A stretch of DNA of 64,000 nucleotides from positions 226,758,915-226,822,914 of the forward strand of contig NC_081410.1 of the NCBI RefSeq assembly GCF_030272615.1. The letters run 5' to 3'. A model generated the notes under the pieces. It saw nothing but the letters and a program-made list of their open reading frames with translations, was not told where the DNA came from and searched no databases. Origin of the DNA: Cryptomeria japonica (Eukaryota; Streptophyta; Pinopsida; Cupressales; Cupressaceae). Below, piece after piece: positions 33,720 to 45,261 of this stretch. The first letter of the stretch is position 1. The number at the start of each line of letters is the position of its first letter. Position numbers and translations under genes: made by a program.

Positions 33720-35015
33720 AGACCTGTTTGCTATTGGTGATTCTTGTGGATCTTTCTCGTAGCTTACGGAGCTTGATTCTATTGTTTCCAACAGTCCTTG
33801 GTTTGTGGCCGACCTTCCTCTTGGGTTCTCACATTGTTCTTTGTTGTTTCCGAAAGGATTCCTTGGTAGAGCATGACCTTTTGTTCTTCACGTTTCATTT
33901 TTCATTCTTCAATGTTTGTTCCTTCTTGGGTCGACGTACATCATTCTTGATCATATAAACCAATGTAATTAAGCATTTAGAAATCAGTTTTTAGAACATA
34001 GAAGATAGATCAGAAGATTAGGATTCTGGATTTGGTTTGCATTCTTGCTTGAGCCAAATGTTGTATAACACGCATGTTTTTTACTCAGGCCCATGAGCCG
34101 AATGTGTGAGCCCGAATGTTTCCGGAAGTTTGTAATCAATTTCTATGATATAATAATAGAATTTTGCATTGCCTCCATCATACTGTGTCGTTTGTGTTGT
34201 GTTTTATTTGTTGCACGATCCAGATTGTTCTCTTTGAGGACCCTCCTAACCGTGACTACGCCAAACATTTTGATATAAAATAGGTTGTGGGTATAGGATT
34301 GCACCAAGTTTATGAAAAGAGTCCCGAAACTAAGCACAATTAGATGTGACCCAGGTACATTAGGCACAACCACCAAAGTGGGTCCCAAGTGAGTGTGAAA
34401 TTGTAAATGGATACGATTTACTACATTACAAGAGCATACACATACACCACTAGATTTAGTTGAGATATAGGGATGTTAATCTCAAGGTGAAGAATACATG
34501 TGTAGACATATGAGCAAATATGTTATAAGCATATGGCTAATGATAGTGAATGTATAGGGATATGGGTTAATTAGGATAAGGTTAAATGTGTGAAAGTATA
34601 TGTAAGAGGAGATAGATAAAGGATTGGGGAATGATCCCAACTTTGTACAAGAATGCAACATTTGTCAACATTTAATTGTATTTAATTATTCCATCAAAAT
34701 GAAACCAAAATTGAGTGAAAATTGATAGAGATTTATGCAAATTTCACTATTACAATTATATTATAAATAGTAGCCATGACACTAAAACATGGCTTACAAA
34801 TTGATAATAATTCCAAAAGAAGAAAGTAAGCATGCTCATAAATATATTAGTTTTCCCAAAAAGTAATGGGATGTCAAGCATTAGTACAAGAATTTGACAT
34901 AGATGTGCAATGAAAATAAATGTTCTTTATTACAATTTACCTAGGAAAAATAATAAAAAATAATAAATTTTATGATTTATGAGCTAGGATAATATTCAAT
35001 GTTGTAATTACTATT
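33720..35015 (+). repeat. 1.5-kb dispersed repeat, copy B, right part
   Basis: Continues copy B after element 1 and aligns with 22200-23468 of copy A (for example CATATAAACCAATGTAATTA, TCCCGAAACTAAGCACAATT, GATAAAGGATTGGGGAATGA). Homology stops at GTAATTACTATT, close to the 3' end of the LINE that follows. Confidence 0.82.
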
Positions 35016-35557
35016 GTAATTTTAAAAACAAAAATTTCAATAAAAGTGGATTATTCCACTAAACGTTTTTATTAATATTTTTTATTTTTTTACACAGGAT
35101 TCAAAGAGCATACCAGAGGAAAGAACCCTGGGAAGAAAACCTCTGGTCACAGCTCATAAAATGAACCTATAGTATCTGACAGATCAGTTTATGCACCCCG
35201 CCCAAAACCACATACAAAATGCGGTCACAACACATATAATATCAGTTTTGCATAGAGCCCATATGACAATTTGCAAAAAAAAACCCATCGGATAATTTTC
35301 AAATGTAGACTCCACAGCTGCTACCAATGGAAGAAGACAAAATTTTCCAAAGCCCTGTGCCAAATCCCATGAGCCAAAAACCTTCCTGCCAAAAAAGAAA
35401 GTATCAAAAAACCTTTGGAAAAACACTATTGTATCAAATAACGTGAGCTCGAACTCTCCTCTAGACAACGAACATGAATACTTGAAATGAAAGGGGAAAG
35501 CGGGAATAATTATCATCATAAAATTTTACATCAACATTACTCAAGAAAATCATATAA

Positions 35558-36075
35558 CTATTGCTGCAAACCTTCCCATACCCTAGAAGGAATTTCCTCA
35601 AAACCCACCTCTCGCTGATTAGCATTGCTATCAATGGTTAAATTTGCCAAATAATCTGCAATCTTATTAACTTCTCTGTAACAATGGGATACCAAGAAAG
35701 ATTCAAACAATTCTAATTTTTGTAAAATGAGATCAAGTATATACTGCAAATTCCAACAATTCGATTTCTTTTTCATAACACATTGAATAATCACCATAGA
35801 ATCTCCTTCAATTATTAAGTCCTTAATTCCCAAAGAGATTGCCATATCCAATCCAAAAGACAAAGCATGAAATTCCGCATAATTGTTAGTTTTAAAACCA
35901 ATAGCATGACACTTAGCTTGAATAAAATCTGCATTGTGATCATTTATTACCATGCCTACCCTAGCCGGCCCAGGGTTACCACGAGAGGCCCCATCAAAAT
36001 TCAGTTTAAAGTGCCCCTGCGAAGGAGGTTTCCATCTAGCAAAGCATCTCTTACCTATTGCATCATTCTTTTTTT
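35558..36075 (-). pseudogene. LINE RNase H domain, catalytic residues retained
   Basis: One open frame of about 170 codons from about 36075 to 35558. Motifs in order: KLNFDGASRGNPGPARVG (first Asp), NNYAEFHALSFGL (Glu), LIIEGDSMVIIQ (Asp) and REVNKIADYLANL (last Asp). This is the plant-LINE/RVT_3 RNase H, which cleaves RNA in RNA:DNA hybrids. All four acidic positions are present, so this domain has decayed little. It has no start codon context or upstream ORF of its own and is separated by a frame break from the zf-RVT part. It is therefore scored as a fragment, not a gene. Confidence 0.8.
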
Positions 36076-36286
36076 AAATTGAGCCATGAGAGGGTAAAAC
36101 TGACAACAACTTCCAAACTCTAGTAACTCTACTATCCCAGTGCGCAAAAGAAGTAAGAGTTTCCAAATTCTTATAAATAAATGACAAAGCAACCTCAAAG
36201 ATTGAAGACTCAATTTTTAATAGAACCTCAGACACAGGAGACCCTATTTTTTTAAATATCTCGTTGTTTTTCTCTAGTCAAACATT

Positions 36287-36778
36287 TCAAATCACAATAG
36301 ATGGAAATATGATCCAAAAGCATGCATAAAAAGATGAGGCAAACATAAAGGGCCAAGATCTGAAATGGGAAATGAGATCCTTACCAATAACAAAGGATAT
36401 ATTTAACTTCTCAAACAACCACTGCCAACATTCATAAGCATAATCACAATATAGGAACAAGTGTGAAGAAGATTCTAATTTTTTGTTATAAAGGACACAA
36501 GGGAAAACAACAGTAATACCAAGCCTGTCTAGTCTCATACCTGTAAGGACTCTGTCCTGAACTGCCAACCAAGCAAAGGCTCCAACTTTAGGAAGACAAG
36601 CTGAATGCCAAAACAACTTATAAGGCCAAGATGATAAATCTTTAGCAACCATAAGAGAGTTGTAACCATCTTTAACAGTGTACTTACCAGAAATATTATT
36701 TGTCCAAATAAGTTCATCCTCAGAATCGGAAAGAAATACAATTCTATCCCCCAAAATCTTCTCAAAATCTAATTTCAT
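36287..36778 (-). pseudogene. LINE zf-RVT domain fragment
   Basis: A 163-codon minus-strand frame. ELIWTNNISGKYTVKDGY and PKVGAFAWLAVQDRVLT followed by GITVVFPCVLYNKKLESSSHLF and YCDYAYECW give the zf-RVT pattern found between RT and RNase H of plant LINE ORF2 proteins. In the first zinc pair one Cys appears as Tyr (PCVLY). It ends at 36287, and the RNase H follows in another frame after a short gap. Confidence 0.75.
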
Positions 36779-36785
36779 GCTTGAT

Positions 36786-38193
36786 CAACATCTAAGAAAT
36801 CAATCGACTTAATGGTGTTGAGTTTTGGATTGGATGAAGACATCATTATGATAGGAATAAAAAATTATTTTTTCATGGTATCAAAAAAATAAGAGCTTGT
36901 CGGATGACTTGTTGATATGAAAACTTCATTGTGAAACTCTCTAATTCACTCTACAAGTGCAAATGTGATCTCTACAAGTGTGGATCTAAATATATGCACA
37001 TAACTAAACTGGTCATTGATCTAAATTGACTAAATTTTGAGTAGTCAAACTTGCTTACTTCAATTGTCTGATATCTAAATCTAAATAAATAACTAGTGGC
37101 ATTGACAAACACCTTTAAAGAATCTACTAAATCATGAAGATACTATTCCCATTAGTCAAACCCCTATATAGACCAATTTAATGACTATAAACTAAATCTG
37201 AGGACAATAAGCAAGCATATAATATGTTTCATGTTCCTAAGGTGATGATGTAATGTTGATGCAACAATATTCAAATACATTCTTTTTATTCCTTGATGCT
37301 CTCTAGATTGTACATGTTTATTCTTGGATTATTTTAGATGATTCAAAAGAACCCGAGAAAGTCCTTAAAAACATCATTCTAATGTAATTTAAAACAATTT
37401 GTAATTAACTCATAAAAGTCAATATGAAAAAGATTGCGAGATTTAAATTTTACAAATTTAGAGTTCTGATCCACAAATAGAGAAATAATTTGGATCAATT
37501 CTACAACCACAACCTTAAACAAAAATGATGAATGAGAGACTAATAAATTGTAATTAATTTTTAAGAATAGATGATAATAAGATCAGAACAAAATAAGGTT
37601 ATTCTACAATCACAACCTTAAACAAGAATGATAAATGAAAGACTTGAAAAATGAAATTAATTTCTTAAAAAAAAATTTAAAAAAATAAAAAAATAAAAAA
37701 TATTATTTACTAATTTTCTTCCAAAATTTAGAATCATACATTTCAATCAGACATATGCCCATTTCTCACATTTGCATGTTCCTCTCCTTTAGCATTTTCA
37801 TATTCCACCACCTCTGTCTTTTGTATTTTGTATTTTATGAGTCAGTCGATTTGACAGGTTGTCCCATAACTTATGTTTAGCCTCATGAATGCTAAAATTG
37901 TTGTCTTCTTCTTCTCCAGGCTTGCATAGGCTTCCTGAAGAACAGTTCAATGTTATGACACCTCTATGGCATTATAATAAGGCATTCACATATACTAACA
38001 AAATACATAGGCAGCAAAGGCTTGCTATAATTCTGATTTTATGAAGCCAACAGAATCATCTAGCCTTCCAAACAGTGAGAGAAAAACTTTGTAGAAACTA
38101 AAATAAACTCTGGTTCCTTCTTATAACTACAAATTTGAGACATACCTTGTTGTATTACAAGCCCATTTTTAGTGTTCCCTTCCCTTAGGATCA
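36786..38193. other. Unassigned AT-rich interval downstream of the PPR gene
   Basis: No supportable gene. A roughly 70-bp segment is repeated at 37499-37570 and 37602-37670 (both contain ACAACCTTAAACAA). There are poly-A runs around 37665-37700. Part of the PPR gene's 3' untranslated region may lie here, but no clear polyadenylation signal was singled out. Confidence 0.45.
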
Positions 38194-38520
38194 TCAATAA
38201 TCTCCATAAGAACAACGTCCTTGTTTGAAATGATAGGAACCGGTTCACATCTCAGGACATTTACCATTCCAATATCTTTGTACATAAAAGTTCTTGACGA
38301 CCCTTGTGGATGTTACTGGCATGATATGTTAACAAACCAGATGCAGTTGCCAACTTCTCACTAAGGTGGCAGCTGAAAATTTCATTTTCCTCCTCCACAT
38401 CATTCAGTACATGTCTTGAACCTGAAAGTTCCCTGCTGCCTCCATTCCCCAAGATAACTCCTTCAACATGGCATATATCTCCTCTGTTTGTGGGTGTGAT
38501 GTGTCTCCTACATAAAAAAG
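38194..38520 (-). pseudogene. Decayed DYW deaminase domain at the 3' end of the PPR gene
   Basis: DYW-domain pieces are spread over different frames. HPQTEEIYAML is readable about 38495-38460 in a frame other than the ORF. The ORF then re-enters the domain at HVLNDVEEE and SCHLSEKLATASGL. Further on, other frames give STRVVKNF and finally YHFKQGRCSYGDY followed by a stop at 38194-38196. Canonical HSE is LSE here, so the zinc-binding His is lost. The CGDCH region is missing. The last CxC is C-x-Y, and the final Trp is replaced by TGA. This domain catalyses C-to-U editing in plant organelles; this copy should be inactive. Confidence 0.75.
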
Positions 38521-40324
38521 CATACACCATTTTATGGACTTCAATCCAACTACATCCAGGTATCTTTTTAATTCCTCTATCTTTCATCAAACTCCTTATC
38601 TTTTGAACATCATCCCACCTGCCCACTTCAGCATAGATGTTTGATAGAAGAACATAAGGTGTAGCATTTTCAGGGTCCAGCTCAAAAAGTAGAGTTGCTG
38701 TAAATACACCCACCTTTATATACTTGTGTCGTTTACAAGCGCAAAGAAAACACATCCACACAGGCACTGCAGGTTTGATGGACATTTTGACGATAAAGGT
38801 TAGAGCCTCCTCAAGATAGCTTGCACGGCCAAGAAGGTCAACCATGCATACATAGTGATCCATGTTTAGCATAATGCAATAATAGTCTGTAATGTCACAG
38901 AATAATCTACAGCCTTCGTCCACTAAACCTGCATGGTTGCATGCAAATAAAACACAGACGAAGGTTGTTGAATTTGGACTCACACCTGCCAATTGCATTT
39001 GATTAAAAGTCTCCAAGGCCTTTTCAACAAGCCCATTTTGTGCATATCCTGCAACCATTGCAGTCCATGAGATTACATTTCTTTCGGGCATATTGTCAAA
39101 CAGGTCCCTTGCCTTGTGTATGCTTCCACATTTAGCGTACATATCTACCAGGGCGCTAACAACTACAATGTCTGAAGAAAATCCACCTTCAATTATTTTT
39201 CTATGGATGTCCATGCCCTGTTCCAAAGCTCCCACTTTGGCACAGGAAGGAAGGATGCCGGAAAAGGTTGTGGAATTTGGCTGTACGCCTTCCACATACA
39301 TTTGTTTAAAAGTCTCCAGAGCCTTCTCAACAAGCCCATTTTGTGCATACCCTGCAATCATTGCAGTCCACGAGACCACATTTCTCTGAGGCATTTCATT
39401 GAAAAGCCTTAGAGCCTCCTCAAGAGCACCATTTTGTGCATATCCTGCAATCATCACATTCCATGAGATCACATCATGTCGAGGCATTGCTTTGAAAAGC
39501 CTTGTAGCCTCGTCAAGAACACCATTTTGTACATATCCTGCGATCATTGCATTCCAAGAAACCAAATTTCTTTGAGGCATTTCATTGAAAATCCTTAAAG
39601 CATCATCAAGAGCACCATTTTGTAAATATCCTGTAATCATGGCATTCCAGGAGACGACATCTCGTTTAGGCATTTCATTGAAAAGTCTCAAAGCGTCGTG
39701 AAGAAAACCTTTTCGTGCATATCCTGTGATGAGTGCATTCCATGAGGCCACATCCGGTCTGGGCATTTTCTTGAAAAGGCGCAAAGCCTCATCAAGAAAG
39801 TCATTCTGTACATATCCAGCAATCATAGAATTCCATGCGATCATATCTCGTTTAGACATTTTGTCAAACAATTCACGTGCCTTGTGTATGCATCCACATT
39901 TTGCATACATGTCTACAAGGGCACTGGCAACTACAACATCTGAGGAGAATCCGCTTTCAATGATGTTATGGTGGATATTTATCCCCTGTTCCAAAGCTCC
40001 TATTTTAGCACAGGCGGGCAGAATGCTGGCAAAGACGAACTGATCAGGAGTAGGATTTCTTCCTCTGCCTTTTCCTTGCATTTGGTAAAACAGTTTCAAT
40101 GCCTCGTGAGAATACCCCTCTCTTCTGTATCCTGAAATCATGGCATTCCATGAGAAGCCGTCTCGTTCGCCCATTTCATCAAACACTTTACGACCCTCCA
40201 TCAAACTGCCGCACTTCACATACATGCTGATAAGCTTGTTTTGAGCAACGAGAGAGTGGATTTGCTTAGCCTCATTACGCGATGTTGCGACCTTCAGTAG
40301 TGCCGTGCATAGCATTTTATACAT
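38261..40324 (-). CDS. PLS-class pentatricopeptide repeat protein, E/E+ type with degenerate DYW
   Basis: 687 residues, no intron. PPR proteins of this class bind organellar RNA one base per repeat and direct C-to-U editing. Repeats read in order: S (about 25-55), P (56-94), L (95-129), S (130-160), five 31-residue SS repeats (161-315), P (316-350), L (351-385), S (386-416), P2 (417-451), L2 (452-486), S2 (487-519), E1 (520-553), E2 (554-588) and E+ (589-605). The last 82 residues cover a frameshifted DYW domain. No obvious transit peptide is seen, and the first repeat looks shortened (KQIHSLVAQNKLISMYVKCG), so the N-terminus may be incomplete or in an upstream exon. The long open frame suggests recent or current constraint. 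Neighbours are all repeats. Antisense ORFs at 39093-40043 are shadows. Confidence 0.82.
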   Translation of the reverse strand: MYKMLCTALLKVATSRNEAKQIHSLVAQNKLISMYVKCGSLMEGRKVFDEMGERDGFSWNAMISGYRREGYSHEALKLFYQMQGKGRGRNPTPDQFVFASILPACAKIGALEQGINIHHNIIESGFSSDVVVASALVDMYAKCGCIHKARELFDKMSKRDMIAWNSMIAGYVQNDFLDEALRLFKKMPRPDVASWNALITGYARKGFLHDALRLFNEMPKRDVVSWNAMITGYLQNGALDDALRIFNEMPQRNLVSWNAMIAGYVQNGVLDEATRLFKAMPRHDVISWNVMIAGYAQNGALEEALRLFNEMPQRNVVSWTAMIAGYAQNGLVEKALETFKQMYVEGVQPNSTTFSGILPSCAKVGALEQGMDIHRKIIEGGFSSDIVVVSALVDMYAKCGSIHKARDLFDNMPERNVISWTAMVAGYAQNGLVEKALETFNQMQLAGVSPNSTTFVCVLFACNHAGLVDEGCRLFCDITDYYCIMLNMDHYVCMVDLLGRASYLEEALTFIVKMSIKPAVPVWMCFLCACKRHKYIKVGVFTATLLFELDPENATPYVLLSNIYAEVGRWDDVQKIRSLMKDRGIKKIPGCSWIEVHKMVYAFLCRRHITPTNRGDICHVEGVILGNGGSRELSGSRHVLNDVEEENEIFSCHLSEKLATASGLLTYHASNIHKGRQELLCTKILEW

Positions 40325-42040
40325 AAATTCTTGGTGTTCATTCTACCTGTAAGATAATAAAACATTATCACCGTCTGTTCAGGGAATTTACACCCATCAT
40401 TTCTTTACTTGGCTGTAATACTTCCCCACAAGTGATTACTGAGAAGAATAATTTTCTACTGTTGAAGTTCTCAATCAAATAACCCTGTACAGAAATAAAA
40501 CGTACACCCTGGTAAACTATTGTCTGATACAGAACAACAACATATAAACAGACTTATTAAATAAAGCATTGAGATTTCTTGGTGATACGGAAATGTTCTA
40601 TGCTAGTGAATCCGCGGAACTTGTTCACGCTTTGATTTTCCTTGATTCAGGTGATGATTACAAACAAGTTCCTCAGGGAGAATACCAGTACAGAGAGGAA
40701 AAGGAGGATACAAACTTTGTTGTTGATGAACAATGTGGAAGATATGTAAACTGCAAGTATCTAGATGGTAAATTGTGAGTGTAGTATGCAATTATGCAAG
40801 GGGAATGGCTATCCAGTCCCTATCCAAGTTTAGTAATATTTTGATATAAAATTCTGAGAGAAATCATTTTGGTATTCAATTATCTTATATGAATTAATAA
40901 TGACATAGAGTTTTGAAGTATTTTTGGTGTACAATCTAATTGGTAATGGTTGATTTTGATTTCTGCAAAAGGTTAGTTTAGGAAAGTGAGAAATGAGATT
41001 TTAATTGAGAAGATGAGGTTGTGGGTATGGTCTTATCTAAGGGACAAATCTACAATTAAATTCTAGTTTAGGGTATAGGAATGATTATAGAATAGATGGG
41101 TCTAGATCTTTGAGTATGAGAAGTTCGATAATTGATAGGATAGGGAATAGGGTCAACTTATGTACAAACCAAACCAAATCAAATTGAGCATTAGTGTAAT
41201 GAAACTAAACTAGATCCACAATAATCTTATGTGAGAAATAAGACAAATAAGATCAGGTCTATATTTTTTTTAGCATAGTAACAAGAGCACATGCAATACA
41301 CCCTAGAAAAAACTTATAGGAAAAACTTGGCAACAAAACGTTCAATGTATAAATCTTTTTTATGAGAAGGTCACAATATAATATAGAGGCATAGTGCTTC
41401 CTATGAAGATCTTTATATTGATTTTGAAGTTAATTAGACAACTTAACCTTGTAATAAAATCACTATTCAATATCCATCTCGAGCCTCTAATATGTAGGAC
41501 AAGATGGTTCAAGAAACCACCAATGGATTTCCAAAACTATGGGCTCAAAACCATGAGCCAAGTCTTTGTCCAACTAGTCCAAGTTAGAACCATATGCCCT
41601 CCTCCAAGAGTGACTCCTAAAATAGAATGTGACTCCCAATGAAGACCTTTGACCCCTATGACTAAGGGGATCCAATGTAAATCCAAAGTTTTCTATGTAG
41701 AAGCACTAATTACACTTCTAGATCTCTTACACACTATTTTTAGCTAGTCAATTGTATTTTTCCTATTCCAATATGAAATCCACACCTTCAATGTTTTCTT
41801 ACATGTCCTATCATAATTGGATGCACCCTAGTAAGATGTTTAGTAATGTGAGTGGTAGCAAGCACTTTGGAAAAAATCTACAATTTCCTAACAAGGGTAA
41901 GGGCTTTGGAAATTTAATAGCACGGTTTATTTTCAATACAAGAAGGCATATCTTGCCACACACATGTAAGAAAATGATTGAAAAGAAAAAGGAATCCTAA
42001 AAGGTGAAAAAATACTCATCATTGATCCATTTCTAGCCAT
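40325..42040. other. Upstream of the PPR gene: unassigned
   Basis: The promoter of the PPR gene should lie in the first few hundred bases (40325-40800). No unambiguous TATA or initiator was singled out. A 69-codon plus-strand ORF at 40569-40778 (acidic, ending YVNCKYLDGKL) has no recognised family and could be a small exon or chance. The rest is AT-rich with short ORFs only. Confidence 0.4.
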
Positions 42041-42049
42041 TAGATTTTA

Positions 42050-42810
42050 GCCATGTGGACTTGGGAGAAAAGGATTAGCTATAATGCTACATTTTGTAAG
42101 TAGATACCAAAACTAGAGGCAAGGCAAATCATATTCAAATATTACAATACCTAATAAACATTATTTGGTTCCTTCAAAAGAGTGAGAAAATAATCATTAG
42201 CAAAGTGGCAATTAAAATGTTGAGAAGAATAGGAAAATAGATACCCTTGAATCTTTGATGAGAAATTGTATTAGCAATAAAACAACCAAATCCTTTATTG
42301 GTTGTGGTAAAGTATCAAGGTTAAAGAGCAGCAATATTCGATAGAAAAAAAAAATCCAAAATGAGGAAGACTATTGACCCTTAATGGTAAGGCAAGATAA
42401 AACATATATAAGAGCATTTGAATTAACTAGGAAAAATCGAGGAAATGAAAGGCCACTCATCTCAATCATAAGATTTAGAAAAGTTAATCTTGACAAAGAT
42501 GACTTATTGTTGTGAACACCTAGCACATTCCACACTTATATAAATAGTGATAGTGTTGTCTAGAATATAGCAACATTTGATAATTATTCAGTAGGGAAAG
42601 TGTGGTTTTATCAAGTGTTCCTATAGGCATAGAAAATGACATTTCCTTTGTTTATATTAGATCCTAGGGAAATTATAGAAAAAAGTTTGTTATAAAACTA
42701 CAAAGCTAGAGCCAATTATGTCCCATAAAGATTTACAAATTTTATAAGGAATATTGTCATCGTTGGGGGCCTTATCATTGGTTATACAGAGGTTGCCTTC
42801 TCAAAGATAC
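42050..42810 (-). pseudogene. Very decayed LINE reverse-transcriptase remnant
   Basis: On the minus strand a KAPNDDNIPYKICKSLWDIIG block (about 42770-42705) resembles the KAPGPDG..YEFFKxxW..IG motif that opens the RT domain of plant LINEs. Further along (about 42500-42440) NFSKSYD..EWPFI resembles the DFSKAYDRVDW motif. Frequent stops and frame changes lie between them. The match is by motif only and could be partly coincidental. Confidence 0.4.
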
Positions 42811-44790
42811 ATATATGTGAGGTATTGGCCATAAAGGACCACAATGAAGTGGAAAGACTAGTGGGAACCATAATCATACATTGTTGAAGATCTTGCTCTA
42901 TTTCAAGAGAATGTGATTGTGCCTAGAAAATCTCTTGATTATGATGAATGAAAGATTAAAGGATGATAGGGAGTTCAAAAATGAACATGTTTCCCTTCTT
43001 TGATATGTTTGATCTTTTAAGAAAATTGGCAAGTTTGAAGGGATTCAAAAAATTTCTTAGAGATATTACCCCCAATTTAACCCAATAAAGGTAATCTTTC
43101 AATTGAGCTACTTCTATTGGAAAATTTGAGCAACGTGAAGGTTTAATGATGGTGAGAATGTTAATGCTTCTAAATTAGCAGAGCTCTAAGGTGTTGGCCT
43201 CATATGAGTGACAATACAAAAGCAATAGATGATGCCCATAGATTTAGAGAAAGCAAGTCGTATGTCCATTGAATCATTCCACCATTTAATCTCTCCAAAT
43301 TCAAGAGAAGGATGTAGCACAAAATTCTAATAATGTAAGATATGGGCTACCATGGGATGATGACTCAACAAGGACATGTTCAAGGGTAGGTGTATGAAAA
43401 TAAGGAAATAAAGTCAATCAAAGGGAACCACATTTTATTTAAATCCACTAAAGCCAAACTTAGATAGGCAATTCAATATGTGTATACTCAAAATTTGAAG
43501 ATATGATAAGATATTCAAGATTTATGGTACTTTGAGTCTGGTTTCCAAACCACTAATTTTTTTTTTTAAAGTTAAGGTTAAGAGGGTGAAATGTTGAGAG
43601 CACATAAAAGTGTTATTTTTTATCACTAAAACACAATATAGTGTTTGGTGTGCACCCCCCAAACTGTTTGCTATATTAAAAGCAAGTTGTTGGAAATATC
43701 TCTAAGAGTGAGTACTACAAGTTGTATATCTTTTAGTATTTTTTTGTTAACTAACTCTTTTGCAATAATTTAAAATGGATACATCCTAAAAATTATATTG
43801 CTAAATTTGCACATCACATAACTTGTATAAAACTAATAAAAAATGTAAATTATTAATTTTTTAATATGTATAGAATAGTGCAGAATAATATTATATTATT
43901 TTATTAAATTTGGATAAGTAAATAATTTATTTTTTAAAAAATCAGTACATATATACTGGATAAATATGAAGACACTTTTCAAAGAAAATAAAAAAATATA
44001 TCTTAACTTATTCAAATATTAAAAAAATTGTACGAGTAGAAAGTTAAGAAGTAGCTCTTCCTTTTGGTAGTGGTTTTGTAAAATTTTATTGAAAAACATG
44101 TAAACTTGATGAGGTTGAAGATTCCATTCAAACTATTTTATGTTAAAAACACAAATTTTGAAGCCATGAGATATGTTCAACTCTTAGGAGTGGAAATAAA
44201 AAATTTGAATGCAAGGCATTAAGATGTGCACATATCAAAACACAAACATGTCAAGTCTTCCATAACACAAACATGTTTAACAAAAAATCTTATGGCTCAC
44301 CACTAATTTGTCCCCCATTGCAATGTGCTTATCCTAAAAATTAACCATATCTTAAGAGTCTTGGGTCCCACCATTTTCTATTGAATGGAAAATAGTCGAA
44401 AATGATAGGTGTCTAGTAGAGGCCCAATTAATAATTGCTAATAGTTGGAAAAACAAAAGATAGGTTATCTTAGGACATCATTGTTATGACAAGGCATTTA
44501 AGAATTTCTTTTTGGCCCACAAATTGTTCCCCATAAATTGGGAGAAATTACACTATAAAACTAACATCAATCAAAAGGATATAATTTATCATGCATATAG
44601 TACCAAGCTCAACACTCACCCATTATGCAATACATAAGAAAATAGCCACATTTATCTAATGCTATTTCAACCATATTAAATTTTTCACACATGATTCATT
44701 ACCAAGAAAATATCTTTTAATAACAACATTGAAGTGATAGATGTTAACATATCCAAGAGAGAGAAACTCACAAAGCACAACAAGTGGGGT
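42811..44790. other. Unassigned AT-rich interval
   Basis: About 2 kb with no ORF worth calling. The first part may be more of the same decayed LINE on the minus strand. 43590-44340 is extremely A/T-rich. Confidence 0.4.
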
Positions 44791-44794
44791 CACA

Positions 44795-44915
44795 TCCATG
44801 GTCACCATGTGTAGCCATTTCCTAGGTTAAATCAAGGTCCATATCCCCTCCATGGTCACCATGTGTAGTCGTTGCCTAGGTTAAATGAAGGTCCATGTCC
44901 CCTCCATGGTCACTA
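44795..44915. repeat. 54-bp tandem repeat, about 2.2 copies
   Basis: TCCATGGTCACCATGTGTAG starts at 44795 and 44849, and a third partial start (TCCATGGTCACTATG) lies at 44903, exactly 54 bp apart. Each unit also has CCTAGGTTAAAT. Confidence 0.9.
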
Positions 44916-45261
44916 TGCAAAAAGTGAGTTTTAGGCCAAACAACATGAGAAACTATAGAAAACATGAAACCAACAATTTTTAAGTCCTTTAAATGCAAAA
45001 AATCAATGCTAGAAAATTATTAATAAGCATTTCACACAGTGTATTTCCTTTTGAGATTTGTTGGAGGCCTTACATTCCACAAAATAAAATTCATGGAAAG
45101 TGATAATCAAGGGTTATGCCTGTGAGCTTGTTAATGTCACTGTAATGGTTTTGCAATAAGCCTCCTTCTATGGGTGACCTCAAAATTGGGTTTCTAACAA
45201 ACTAAAAAAATCAAGAGTACTTTATTTTGGCACAAATTGGCATTCCTTGTGTTTTTTATTA

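Larger units (their letters stand above)
35040..36785 (-). mobile_element. 5'-truncated LINE (L1-type with plant RNase H)
   Basis: Minus strand. It starts abruptly at about 36785 inside the C-terminal part of ORF2, then runs through a zf-RVT domain and an RNase H domain, then a 3' UTR ending in an A/T-rich tail at about 35040-35090 (TGTGTAAAAAAATAAAAAAT). Endonuclease and RT are absent. That is the usual 5' truncation after target-primed reverse transcription. No clear target duplication was found. Confidence 0.78.

Noticed and set aside
37499-37670. Short repeated A-rich segments downstream of the PPR gene as a regulatory array
   Set aside because: Only two diverged copies in AT-rich DNA and no motif that supports a function.
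39093-40043. Plus-strand ORFs opposite the PPR gene
   Set aside because: Antisense shadows of the 93/105-bp repeat periodicity.
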